Shown: positions 41,515 through 52,747 of the stretch, piece by piece
Layout: each line of letters starts with the position of its first letter
Numbering within the stretch: the stretch's first letter is position 1
From: Acidimicrobiia bacterium
GTDB lineage: Bacteria; Acidobacteriota; Terriglobia; Bryobacterales; Bryobacteraceae
Direction: 5' to 3'
Assembly: GCA_016871315.1 (NCBI GenBank)
Contig: VFZE01000013.1
Coordinates: 1-64,000, forward strand
Length of the DNA stretch: 64,000 bases
The notes under the pieces: model-generated
Told to the model about the DNA's origin: nothing
What the model saw: the letters and a program-made list of their open reading frames with translations, nothing else
The model's database searches: none
Position numbers and translations under genes: made by a program

Positions 41515-43446
41515 CCTGCTGCGGCTTGCCGCTGCCCCACTGTTGGGCGAGATCCAGTACCGCGACTATTCGCGGTGCCTGCCGGACTATCTAGGCGTGC
41601 TGGCGGAGGAGGCTTATCAGCGGCGCAACCGGACATTGGAGGCCTTGCGGATGCCGGATCAATTCCGCGAGCGGCAGCGATGGGTGCGCCGCACGTTTTG
41701 GCAACTGACCGGCCGCGAGCCGGAACGCACCCCGCTGAACGCACGCGTGACGGGCGAGATTGAGCGGCCGCACTACACGCTGCGCAAAGTGGTCTATGAA
41801 AGCCGGCCTGGCCTGCACATTCCGGCGAACCTGTACATCCCGAAGACCGGTGGTCCGCGCTTCCCCGGCGTGCTGTTCCAGATGGGCCATTCGCTCAACG
41901 GCAAGGCTGCGTCGCTGTATCAGTACTGCTGTCAGGGACTCGTGCAGCTCGGCTACGTGGTGCTTGCATTCGACCCGATGGGCCAAGGCGAGCGCACCTA
42001 CTATCCCGGACCGAACGGACTGACACGGCTCGGCTCCGCCGATGATGAACACACGGTTCCCGGCAAGCAGTTGCTACTGACGGGCGACACTTCGACGCGG
42101 CTTCAAACCTGGGACGCGGTGCGAAGCTTGGACTTTCTCGCCTCGCTCGACATGGTGGACCCTTCCCGGCTGGCCTCCACCGGCAACTCCGGCGGCGGGA
42201 CGCTGACCATGATGCTGGCGGCTGTTGACGACCGTTTGGCCTGCGCGGCGCCCGCCTGTCCGAACACGGAGAACCTCGCCTGCGCGAACTTCAATCCGCC
42301 CGGCTCCACCGACGATGCCGAGCAGAACTTCATCGGCGGCGGCCCGGCCGGTTTCGACCGATGGGACACGTTGTGGCCGATGGCGCCCAAGCCGTTGCTG
42401 ATTCTCGTAAGCGCCAAGGATTCCCAAGGCACCTACTCGCCGCGCTATTTGGAGAATGGGCGCGAGGAGTTCGCGAAGCTGAAAAAGGCATACGCGGCCC
42501 TTGGCCGCGCGGACGGGCTGGCGTGGTATGAGTCCCCGCTGCCGCACGGACTCTCTTACGACATGCGCATGCAGATCTACAACTGGTTCCACCGATGGCT
42601 GCGGCCGGAAGCAGCCAGGATCACCGAGGAGCCGCCGGTGAAGGCGGAACCGGATGAGCAGTTGTGGTGCTCCGATTCGGGCAACGTGGTGCGGAGCTTC
42701 GGAGGTCTGACGCCGCAGAAAATGGCGGCGCAAAAAGCGCGTGAAATCGCGACTCCGCCCAAGCCGGCAGGGATCGAGAAACTGCTTGCGCTGGATCCCC
42801 CAATCGGCGCGAAGGCCGTTTCCCTCGGGCGCGTGGCTTCGCGCGAGGCGGACGTGGAGGCATTGGAGATCCACTCCGCACCCGGCGTCTGGGTGCCCTA
42901 CTGGCTGTTCCATCCCCGCAAGCCGGGTTCCGACGCCCGTGTCCTGGTTCTACTCGAACCCGCTGGCCGCAACGCGCGCTGGAACGAGGATTCGCTATGT
43001 CAGCAACTGGCCGCTCGTGGCATCACTGTTTGCGCGCCGGAGCTGCGGGGAGTCGGCGACGCGGCTCCGGAATTCCCGCGTCATGCGCCGCGCCATGGGC
43101 GTGCGCATCAGGAGGAGGAGCACTACGCGTGGGCATCGCTGATGCTGGGCAAGCCGCTGCTGGGCCAGCGGGTCACTGATCTGCTTGCCGTTGCCAGTAC
43201 GCTGCGCGGCAGAGTTGTCATCGCCGCCAGCGGGAAAATGACCATACCGGCTTTGTTCACGGCCGCGATCAGTACGGCGATTGAGGCCGTGCATCTCCAT
43301 GCAGGCATCGAGTCGTTTCGAGGATTGGTTGAGGCGGAGAATTACAATCACCCGTTTGCGAACTTCGTTCCGAACCTGTTGCGCCACACCGACGTGCCGC
43401 AACTGGCCGCATCCATCGCGCCACGGCACTGCGCTACCCTCTTGAG

Positions 43447-44994
<1,548 letters not shown>

Positions 44995-44996
44995 AT

Positions 44997-46738
44997 TCAG
45001 TGTGCCGGCGCCGGCCGTATCACGGACAGCAGGGTCCAGGAACTGCGTTCCGGGTAGTAACGGGTCCTGGCAATCGGGGAAGCCTGCGGGAGGATACGCT
45101 CATGGGGATGATATAGGCGTTGTGCCTCCACACTCGCGTGGAAAAACGCGGGAATCTCATCCACCACGCGTCCACCGTCCGCATTCACTTCATAGATGAC
45201 GCTGTTCTCCACACTCGCGCCTGTAAAAAAAGAAGGAGGGCAGGTTTCTGTCCACTCCCAGCGCGTGTCATCCAGTCTTAGCTTCAAATTCGGCGGTGTT
45301 GTTCCATCGTGATAAACGTAGACGCCGGCGACACGGTTGAGCGGATAAGCGAGACGGACAGTGAAATCGAACCAATACTTGCTGTAATGGAACGGATCCA
45401 GGTCGGGCACGTTGGCGACCACAAGCAGAGTTCCCGGGCGCAGGGCCGGTATCGCTTTCAGCAGCGTCGCCATCGTCTGGCGATGGTATTCCCAACGTGA
45501 AAAATGCACTGCTCCGTGCCCGATGCCGAAGTTGATCCCGAACCCAATGACGCCTGCCACGGCAAGGAAGGCTGGCCATCGGCCCAGCCGCTTCGGCCCA
45601 TGAATCGCTGCCAGCCCGGCCAGGCCAGCCATGAAAATCGATGCTCCGATTCCCGGGAGCATGAGTACTCGATAGCGGCTTTCGGCGCTGGCCATTGCGG
45701 CGAAAACAAGAATGCTGGATACGAGCCCAGCGGCGCCCGCTTTCAATGCCGCAAGTAATTGCCCCGGCCGGTCCTCACCCCATCTCGTCCAAGTATCTCC
45801 CAAGGCGAAGCGGAGGCCGGCCACCACTACCAGCGAACCGACCATCCCGAGTACAAGTCTGCCCACCAGCGGCGCCTCGACTTCTGATGAGCTGGTCCAG
45901 TCCCAGAAACTCAGGCTCACTTTTGCCAGCAAGAATAGTTCCTTCAGGTAGGTCCACGACGATAGATTCTCATGCAGCATCGACTGCTGGTAGGAGCCCT
46001 CTCCTTTGGCATAGCTCAGCACCGTTTCGCGCGCATAAAGGAGGATCAAAACATACCAGCCGCTGAGCAGGGCAGGGCGGCTTTTCACACGGCCTTGTGG
46101 CAGCCAGATCAAGAAGGCGGGGAACAGAATCATCAGCGGCAGCTGGGCCTCGTAACTGTACAGCGAGAGGACTTCCGCTAGACATGCCCCAACGGTAAGC
46201 GCCAGCGCGAACCGCAGCCGCCGCGCACGGAAACTATCCACAAGCAGCAGGCACGCAAGCAGAGTCCAGAAGATGAACCCTGGCTGGTTCAGCTGGCCGA
46301 TCCACAGGAAGTGGCGGTCCGCCGTATGGGCAATCGCCAGCGCGCCGGCGAGATAACAAAACCACCAGACACCCGGAAAGAATCGCCGCAGGATCAAATA
46401 AGCAAGCATCCCCCCGCCCCACCATAGAAGCAGGTAGGTCAGCTGGTGTCCGATCGTGCTTCCCCGCAATCCAGCCCAGCCGAGATGAGATATCCCAAAT
46501 GATAAAAAACGCCCGTGAATGGGCGCATATTGATGCTGGGCGTCAGGAACCCTTTCCACCATGGAGTGGCCCATTCGCTGTCATAGGCGAACTCGTTCTC
46601 AAACGGAAATCCCCCCTGCGGATTGTATGGCAGCCACATCAGCAGCGCCAGAACCAGGTAACATCCGGCGGCCACGAAGTGACGATTCCGTTCCACTGCA
46701 TTGGAATCAGCGGAGGAACCCGGCTGCATATTCCACAT
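44997..46738 (-). pseudogene. Polytopic membrane protein (glycosyltransferase-like), broken by a frameshift
   Basis: The ATG at 46738 starts a membrane protein ('HFVAAGCYLVLALLMWLPYN', 'MRPFTGVFYHLGYLISAGL'). Its frame ends at 46439, but the protein clearly continues one frame over from about 46480 ('STIGHQLTYLLLWWGGGMLA', then many TM helices, 'ILVFAAMASAESRYRVLMLP') to TAG at 44997. Together there are ~580 residues with about ten hydrophobic segments and a soluble C-terminus, like membrane O-glycosyltransferases (GT-C type). A one-base shift is enough to explain the break, so this could be a young pseudogene or a sequencing error. The second frame alone would lack the first luminal loop. 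Confidence 0.7.
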
Positions 46739-46784
46739 AGCATATCAATCCCCGCGGCGGGGACGAATCGGCTATCGTGTGGGA

Positions 46785-47456
46785 ATGAGGATCAATCTGC
46801 CTTCTGGCTGCGCTCTCGCTCTGGTGTTTTGCGTCGTGCCAGCCCGGGCGGCGGAGCTGCGCGACGCCGAATTCGCAAGGCCCGCGGGAGTGCCGCTCAC
46901 TCTGGATGCATGGATACCGGATTCGCGGGAGCCTCAAGGCGCAGTGATCCTCGTGCATGGCGGAGGATAGGAAGCCGGAGACAAGCGCACTTATGAATTT
47001 CGCATTGATCCCAACAGGCTCGCGCTGATGGGTGAGTCAGCAGGCGGCCACTTGGCCGCGCTGGCCGCATTGCGCGGCCAAGTGCGCGTGGAGGGGTTGG
47101 TGAGTTTCTATGGGATTCACGATATCCCGCTATGGGCCGAGCAACAAGCGGAATTGCCGCGCAACATCGGTCAGTATCTGGCACAATCCTCGGCCGAGGC
47201 TTTACGTGAGGCTTCCCCGGTCACTTATGTACACAAGGCCCAACCGCCGATCCTGCTGGTGCATGGTACGGCGGACACCGGGGTCCCCTGGCAGCCATCC
47301 GAGCGGCTCTGCGAAATGGCAAGCAGGGCGGGGGCAGCCTGCGAGATTCTACTGATCACTGGCGCGCCGCATGGTGTTGAACGGTGGGAGCAGGACGAGC
47401 GCTTCCAGATCTGGAAACCAAAGGTAACGGAGTGGCTCCGCCGGCTCCTGCATTGA
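46785..47456 (+). pseudogene. Secreted alpha/beta-hydrolase with a nonsense codon and an in-frame deletion
   Basis: From the ATG at 46785 the frame gives a signal peptide and 'GVPLTLDAWIPDSREPQGAV' then 'VILVHGGG', followed by TAG (46968-46970) where the family has Trp (TGG). The same frame continues without further stops: 'EAGDKRTY' joined directly to 'EFRIDPNRLALMGESAGGHL' (nucleophile Ser), and on to Asp and His regions ('ILLVHGTADTGVPWQPSERL', 'ITGAPHGVERWEQDERF'). About 50 residues normally between the oxyanion HGGG and the RIDP block are missing. Both lesions are needed to explain the sequence. Dead gene. Confidence 0.8.
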
Positions 47457-47492
47457 CATCCCACCCACTGTTCGCTATCTTGGTCTTTTCCC

Positions 47493-47671
47493 GTTAGAGG
47501 AGCGGCGGCCATCAGTAGCCGGGTGCGATGTTCCGGAGTAACCCTGGACATCCGGTGAAAGGGGCAGAGGTCAATCGCCGCCGAAGCCCGCGCGAGGGGT
47601 TCTCACCGCGCAGGTTGGGGGTTCAGGCTAAATCCTGGCCACTGTCATCCATAAATGGATGGAGCGCTAAC
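47493..47671 (+). ncRNA. Lysine riboswitch (L box)
   Basis: The leader before the lysine operon carries the L-box blocks in order: GTTAG-AGGAGC at the 5' side (47493 onward), AGTAGCC in the P2 arm, GGTGAAAGGGGCAGAGG, CGCCGAAGC in the P3/P4 region, GGGGGTT, the hallmark CCACTGTCA, and a final hairpin CATCC...GGATG. GTTAG (47493-47497) pairs with CTAAC (47667-47671) as P1. Downstream there is no clear T-run terminator. Instead CCATCC (47715-47720), next to the ribosome site GAGGA (47723-47727), could pair with GGATGG (47657-47662), so translational control is likely. The downstream genes make diaminopimelate and lysine, which fits. Confidence 0.9.
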
Positions 47672-47733
47672 CGAGGAATGAAGCGGCTTCCCGGCCCTTT
47701 TTCCTTCCCGCGTTCCATCCTCGAGGACATTGC

Positions 47734-48744
47734 ATGAACGTGTTCGAGCTGACGCGCAAACTGATCGACATTGAATCCATCACGCCCAACGAGCTCGCCA
47801 TTGGCGAGTATCTGGCCGCTTACTTGTCTCCGCTCGCCGAACGCCACGGCGGCCGCGTCGAGCGCATCCAAGTGGAGCCTGACCGCTACAACGTGCTAGC
47901 CTGCTTCGGCAACCCGCTTGTCACGCTTTCCACGCATCAGGACACAGTGCCGCCGTTCATCGCCTCCAGCGAGGATGACGACAACATCTGGGGCCGCGGC
48001 GCCTGCGATGTGAAGGGCATCATTGCCTCCATGATCCTCGCCGCCGAGCGGCTTCTGGAGGAAGGCAAGAGCAACTTCGCGCTGCTCTTCGTCGTGGGCG
48101 AAGAACGGAATTCGCTGGGCGCCTACGCCGCCTCCCGTGATCCTCGTGGTTCGAAGTTCTTGATCAATGGCGAGCCCACCGAGAACCGGCTGGCGCTCGG
48201 CAGCAAGGGTGCGCTGCGGTACGAAATCACCGCCTCCGGGCGGATGGCGCATTCCGCTTACCCGGAGCTCGGCGAATCGGCGATTGAGAAGCTGCTGGAC
48301 GCGCTGGTGCGTGTCCGCGCCGTCAATTTGCCCGTGGATGAAGTTCTCGGCCCCAGCACGCTGAATATCGGGACCATTACCGGCGGCCGCGCGCCCAATG
48401 TGATTCCCGATCGCGCCAGGGCGGAGGTCATGATCCGTCTGGTGGGCGATCCGGATTCCACGCGCCTGGCGATCTCGGAAGCCGTAAGCGGCATCGCCGA
48501 AGCGAAAGAAGTGTTGTGTATCCCCGCGATTCATCTGGGCTCGGTTCCGGGCATCGAAACCACGGTGGTCTCCTACACTACCGACATTCCCGCGTTCGGC
48601 GGCGCCTGGGGCAAGCCCTATCTGATCGGGCCCGGCGCCATTCACGTCGCCCATACCTCGGAAGAGCGCGTGCCCAAGAAGCAGTTGTTAGAAGCAATCG
48701 ATATTTACCAGCGCATGGTGAAGTTGCTGTTGCAGGAAGTTTAG
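47734..48744 (+). CDS. dapE: M20-family deacylase, probable succinyl-diaminopimelate desuccinylase
   Basis: 336 residues with the M20 metallopeptidase pattern: 'VTLSTHQDTVPPFIAS' (His and Asp), 'NIWGRGACDVKGIIASMI' (bridging Asp), 'LFVVGEERNSLGAYAA' (catalytic Glu pair), 'FLINGEPTENRLALGSKG', and His in 'GRMAHSAYPELGESAIEKL'. The family also includes ArgE and ACY1-like enzymes. The DapE call rests on context: it is the first gene after a lysine riboswitch, in one operon with dapD, the succinyltransferase whose product it would process. It starts six bases after GAGGA. Confidence 0.8.
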   Translation: MNVFELTRKLIDIESITPNELAIGEYLAAYLSPLAERHGGRVERIQVEPDRYNVLACFGNPLVTLSTHQDTVPPFIASSEDDDNIWGRGACDVKGIIASMILAAERLLEEGKSNFALLFVVGEERNSLGAYAASRDPRGSKFLINGEPTENRLALGSKGALRYEITASGRMAHSAYPELGESAIEKLLDALVRVRAVNLPVDEVLGPSTLNIGTITGGRAPNVIPDRARAEVMIRLVGDPDSTRLAISEAVSGIAEAKEVLCIPAIHLGSVPGIETTVVSYTTDIPAFGGAWGKPYLIGPGAIHVAHTSEERVPKKQLLEAIDIYQRMVKLLLQEV

Positions 48745-48754
48745 GAAAGGAAAT

Positions 48755-49810
48755 ATGGAACGGAAAATCGAAGTCGGAGTTCTCGGCGCCACCGGAATGG
48801 TGGGCCAACATTTTATCAAGTTTCTCGCCTCGCACCCCTGGTTCGAAGTGAAATGGGTGGGGGCGAGCGACCGGAACACAGGCAAGAAATACCGCGAGGC
48901 CACCGACTGGCGGTTGGAGGGTATCATGCCGGAAGGTGTGCGCGAGCTGACTGTGCAGGAATGCAAGCCCGGTAACGCGCCGCACCTGGTTTTCTCGGCT
49001 ATGGACGCCAAGGTGGCTACCGATATCGAACGCGCATTCGCCGCGGCCGGACATTCCGTGGTTTCCAATTCCCGCAACCATCGCATGGAGCCGGACGTTC
49101 CGCTGCTGGTGCCGGAAGTGAACCCGGATCACCTGCAAGCGCTGCCGATACAAAAGAAGAACCGCGGCTGGAAGGGACAAATCGCGACCAATCCCAACTG
49201 CTCCACCGTGGTGCTGACCATGGCGCTGGGTGCGCTGAGGCGGTTCGGAATCAAGCGTGTCGTGGTAACCACGATGCAGGCGGTTTCCGGCGCCGGTTAT
49301 CCTGGCGTTTCCTCTATGGACATCAATGCCAACATCGTCCCCTTCATTGGCGGTGAAGAAGAAAAGATGGAGTCGGAAACAAAGAAGATCATGGGCTCCT
49401 ATTCCCACGGCAACGGATTTACGCCGCTGGAAGCCGTGATCAGCGCGCACTGCAATCGCGTCCCGGTGCTCGATGGCCACACGGAAACGGTCTCCGTGGA
49501 GTTCTCGAGCAAGCCCACCGAGCAGGACCTCATCGAGGCCTTCGCGAACTTCCGCAGCGCTCCCCAGGAGCGCAGCCTGCCGAGCGCCCCCGCGCGCCCG
49601 GTCATCTACATGCCGGAGGCCAACCGCCCGCAGCCGCGCCGCGACGTGGAGCGTGAACGCGGCATGGCGGTCTTTGTCGGACGCCTACGCCAATGTCCCG
49701 TGTTTCATCACAAATTCCTCGCGCTGGGCCACAACACCATACGGGGCGCGGCCGGCGCCGCCGTCCTCAACGCCGAACTGATGCGTTCGGCAGGAATGCT
49801 CGACGTATGA
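48755..49810 (+). CDS. asd: Aspartate-semialdehyde dehydrogenase
   Basis: 351 residues: 'EVGVLGATGMVGQHFIKFLA' (NADP-binding), 'VVSNSRNHRMEPDVPLLVPE', catalytic Cys in 'TNPNCSTVVLTMALGALRRF', 'MQAVSGAGYPGVSSMDINAN', and catalytic His in 'ISAHCNRVPVLDGHTETVSV'. The spacing and sequence resemble the archaeal/fungal-type Asd rather than the E. coli type. It makes aspartate semialdehyde, the branch point to lysine, threonine and methionine. It starts 10 bp after the M20 gene and overlaps lysC by four bases (ATGA). Confidence 0.95.
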   Translation: MERKIEVGVLGATGMVGQHFIKFLASHPWFEVKWVGASDRNTGKKYREATDWRLEGIMPEGVRELTVQECKPGNAPHLVFSAMDAKVATDIERAFAAAGHSVVSNSRNHRMEPDVPLLVPEVNPDHLQALPIQKKNRGWKGQIATNPNCSTVVLTMALGALRRFGIKRVVVTTMQAVSGAGYPGVSSMDINANIVPFIGGEEEKMESETKKIMGSYSHGNGFTPLEAVISAHCNRVPVLDGHTETVSVEFSSKPTEQDLIEAFANFRSAPQERSLPSAPARPVIYMPEANRPQPRRDVERERGMAVFVGRLRQCPVFHHKFLALGHNTIRGAAGAAVLNAELMRSAGMLDV

Positions 49811-51159
49811 TCGTGATGAAGTTCGGCGGCTCCTCGGTGGAGTCCGCCGCGGCCATCGATCGCGTTGCCTCCATTGTCCAGGCGCGCGCCGGCCAGCACC
49901 CCGTGGTTGTAGTTTCGGCGATGGGCAAGACCACCAACCGGCTGCTGGCCATTGCCGATGAGGCGGTCGCCGGCCGCAAAAACGAAGCGCTGACTCAGCT
50001 GGCCGATCTCGAGCAGTTCCATCTGCGCGAGGGAGGTTCGGTTGGCGGCAAGGTCGAGGCGCATTTCGCCGAGCTGGCGGAGTTGGTGAAGGGTCTGTCC
50101 ATCCTCGGCGAACTGACCCCGCGCTCGGTGGATGCAATCTCCGCCTACGGCGAGCGCCTGTCCAGCCTCATCGTTGCCGATGCTTTCCGGAGGAAGGGCA
50201 TCGATGCCGTTCACCAGGACTCGCGCGACTACATCATCACCGATGACCGCCACACGCTGGCCGCGCCACTCTACCCGGAAACCTATGCGCACCTGGAGCA
50301 GCGGTTGGCCCCTCGCGCGCAACGCCAGATTGCGGTCATGGGAGGTTTCATTGGCTCCACGAAAGCCGGTGTCACGTCCACTCTTGGCCGCGGGGGCTCT
50401 GACTTTTCCGCCGCCATCATCGGCGCTGGCATCAAAGCCGCGGAGATTCAAATCTGGACCGACGTCGACGGGATGCTTACTTGCGACCCGAGGATTCTGC
50501 CAGGCGGCCACCGAGTCAAGGTAATCTCTTTCTCGGAAGCCGCCGAGCTGGCCTACTTCGGCGCAAAAGTGCTGCATCCATCCACGGTGCTGCCCGCTGT
50601 CGAAAAGAACATCCCCGTGCTGATTCTCAACTCGCGGCGCCCGGAAGTAGAGGGAACCCGCATTATCTCCGGCTCGGCTCCCAGCGCCAATCCGGTAAAG
50701 GCGATCGCCTGCAAACAGAACATCACCACCGTCCATATCCGCTCCATGCGCATGCTCGGCGCGCACGGATTTCTGCGGCGGATCTTCGAGGTCTTCGACC
50801 ATCATCAAACGCCGGTCGACATGGTCACCACATCCGAGATCAGCGTCTCGCTGACCATCGATAACCCGCAGCGGCTGGACGCCATCGTCGGAGAGTTGTC
50901 GAAAATCGCCGAAATCACCGTCGAGCGCGACCAGGCCATCATCTGCCTGGTAGGCGACAAAGTCGCCCACACCTCCGGCATCGCCGGCCGAGTCTTTCAA
51001 TCCCTCAACGGCACAAATATCCGCATGATCAGCCAGGGAGCCTCCCTGTTAAACTTGAGCTTTGTCGTGGCCGGTTCGGATTTGAGCAACGCCGTTAAGG
51101 CGCTGCACACGGAGTTCTTCGCCGAATTGGACCCGGCCGTTTTCGAGAGAGCACAATGA
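49807..51159 (+). CDS. lysC: Aspartate kinase
   Basis: 450 residues from the ATG at 49807, which overlaps the asd stop; the longer frame is inside asd. The kinase motif is 'MKFGGSSVESAAAIDRVASI', followed by 'ISAYGERLSSLIVADAF', 'GFIGSTKAGVTSTLGRGGSD' and 'IWTDVDGMLTCDPRILPGGH'. The C-terminal half carries two ACT-type regulatory domains ('ITTVHIRSMRMLGAHGFLRR', 'VDMVTTSEISVSLTI', 'GTNIRMISQGASLLNLSFVV'), so feedback inhibition by lysine or threonine is likely. It overlaps dapB by four bases. First committed step of the pathway. Confidence 0.95.
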   Translation: MIVMKFGGSSVESAAAIDRVASIVQARAGQHPVVVVSAMGKTTNRLLAIADEAVAGRKNEALTQLADLEQFHLREGGSVGGKVEAHFAELAELVKGLSILGELTPRSVDAISAYGERLSSLIVADAFRRKGIDAVHQDSRDYIITDDRHTLAAPLYPETYAHLEQRLAPRAQRQIAVMGGFIGSTKAGVTSTLGRGGSDFSAAIIGAGIKAAEIQIWTDVDGMLTCDPRILPGGHRVKVISFSEAAELAYFGAKVLHPSTVLPAVEKNIPVLILNSRRPEVEGTRIISGSAPSANPVKAIACKQNITTVHIRSMRMLGAHGFLRRIFEVFDHHQTPVDMVTTSEISVSLTIDNPQRLDAIVGELSKIAEITVERDQAIICLVGDKVAHTSGIAGRVFQSLNGTNIRMISQGASLLNLSFVVAGSDLSNAVKALHTEFFAELDPAVFERAQ

Positions 51160-51860
51160 AGCTGGCCATCGTGGGCTATGGAAGAATGGGGCGGCTGGTG
51201 GAACAGCTGGCGCCCGAATACGGATTCGAAACGGCGCTGAAACTGGACGAGTATAACAACACCAGTTTTGAAGGAATGATGGAAGCCAACTTCAAAGGCA
51301 TCGACGTGGCCATAGAGTTCTCCATCCCGGAAGCGGCGATTGAGAATATCGAACGTTTGGCCGCTCTTAAGGTGAACTCGGTGATCGGAACCACGGGCTG
51401 GCTGACGCATATGAACCGCGCGAAGTCGGCCGTCGATAGCCACGGCACCGGTCTTGTGTGGAGCGCCAACTATTCCATCGGCGTGAACGTGTTTGCGCGC
51501 CTGGCCTCGGAAGCAGCCAGGCTCCTGGCCGATGAGCAAGCCTACGGAGCATGGGCATGGGAGATTCATCACCACACCAAGAAAGATGCTCCCAGCGGTA
51601 CGCTTCTCAAACTCGTCGACGACATGCGCAAGGCCGGATACCGGCGCCAGATCGATGAAAGCTCCAACCGCGCCGGAGCGCACCCAGGAACGCACGAGAT
51701 CGGCTTTGATTCGGCCGCCGACACCATCACGCTGCGCCACACGGCGCGCAGCCGCGAAGGATTCGCCCGCGGAGCGCTGAAGGCGGCGCAGTGGATCAAA
51801 GGCAAGAAGGGTTTCTACGAATTCAGCGAAGTGTTATTTGGAGGTGGGACATGTTCATAG
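51156..51860 (+). CDS. dapB: 4-hydroxy-tetrahydrodipicolinate reductase
   Basis: 234 residues: 'LAIVGYGRMGRLVEQLAPEY' (NAD(P)-binding), 'DVAIEFSIPEAAIENIERLA', 'VIGTTGWLTHM', 'SANYSIGVNVFARLASEAAR' and the catalytic block 'EIHHHTKKDAPSGTLLKLVD' with its His pair and Lys. Slightly shorter than the E. coli enzyme but with all motifs. The start overlaps the lysC stop by four bases, and the end overlaps dapA by 10 bp. It reduces the DapA product to tetrahydrodipicolinate. Confidence 0.95.
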   Translation: MKLAIVGYGRMGRLVEQLAPEYGFETALKLDEYNNTSFEGMMEANFKGIDVAIEFSIPEAAIENIERLAALKVNSVIGTTGWLTHMNRAKSAVDSHGTGLVWSANYSIGVNVFARLASEAARLLADEQAYGAWAWEIHHHTKKDAPSGTLLKLVDDMRKAGYRRQIDESSNRAGAHPGTHEIGFDSAADTITLRHTARSREGFARGALKAAQWIKGKKGFYEFSEVLFGGGTCS

Positions 51861-52747
51861 GATGCGGCACCGCACTGGTTACGCCGTTCACCACGAGCGG
51901 CGCATTGGATGAGGCCACGCTGCGCAAGCTGGTGCGCCGGCAAATCGATGCCGGAATCAACTTCCTGGTTCCCTGCGGCACCACGGGAGAAAGTCCGACA
52001 CTCTCCCACGCCGAGCATCTGCGCGTAGTGGAGATCACGCTGGAGGAGGCCAAAGGGAAAATCCCCGTTCTTGCCGGCGCCGGTGGTTACAACACCCGCG
52101 AAGTCGCGGACCTTGCCAAAGAACTGGAGGCGATGGGCGCCGACGGCATTCTCTCCGTGACTCCCTATTACAACAAGCCCACCCAGGAAGGTCTTTTCCA
52201 GCACTACAAGGCCATCGCTACCGCAATCCGAATTCCGATCATCGTGTACAGCGTGCAGGGCAGGACGGGCATCAACGTATTGCCTGAGACGCTGGCGCGA
52301 CTGGCCACCATCGATGGCATCATCGGCGTCAAGGAGGCCTCCGGCAACATCGCGCAGATGGCCGATGTGGTCCACCAGGTTCCCGACAACTTCGCCGTGC
52401 TCTCCGGCGATGACTCCATCACCATTGCGCTGATGGCGCTGGGTGGCAAAGGCGTGATCAGCGTGGTGAGCAATGAAGCGCCCGCCGAAATGACGCAGCT
52501 TGCCGCGCATTGCCTGAAGGGCGATTTCGCGGCCGCGCGCGCCATTCAGAAGCGGCTGCTCCCGCTGATGAACGTCAATTTCGTCGAATCCAACCCCATC
52601 CCGGTGAAAGCGGCGATGGCGAGGATGGGCCTCCTTGAGCCCGCATGGCGGCTGCCGCTGGTTCCGCCGTCGGCGCAGAGCAAATCGAAAATCGAAAAAG
52701 TCCTCTCTGAGTTGAATCTTTTGCGGAGCGCGAATGCTGCAGACTGA
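51851..52747 (+). CDS. dapA: 4-hydroxy-tetrahydrodipicolinate synthase
   Basis: 298 residues from the ATG at 51851, ten bases inside dapB and preceded by GGAGGTGGG. Motifs: 'GCGTALVTPFTTSGALDEAT', 'LVPCGTTGESPTLSHAEHL', 'GAGGYNTREVADLAKELEAM', Tyr in 'SVTPYYNKPTQEGLFQHYKA', and the Schiff-base Lys in 'GIIGVKEASGNIAQM'. It condenses aspartate semialdehyde and pyruvate, the entry step to the DAP branch. It overlaps dapD by 14 bp. Confidence 0.95.
   Translation: MFIGCGTALVTPFTTSGALDEATLRKLVRRQIDAGINFLVPCGTTGESPTLSHAEHLRVVEITLEEAKGKIPVLAGAGGYNTREVADLAKELEAMGADGILSVTPYYNKPTQEGLFQHYKAIATAIRIPIIVYSVQGRTGINVLPETLARLATIDGIIGVKEASGNIAQMADVVHQVPDNFAVLSGDDSITIALMALGGKGVISVVSNEAPAEMTQLAAHCLKGDFAAARAIQKRLLPLMNVNFVESNPIPVKAAMARMGLLEPAWRLPLVPPSAQSKSKIEKVLSELNLLRSANAAD

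Noticed and set aside
49708-51000. 430-codon open frame antisense to aspartate kinase
   Set aside because: The aspartate kinase is unmistakable and coupled to its neighbours; the antisense frame has no ribosome site and biased composition.
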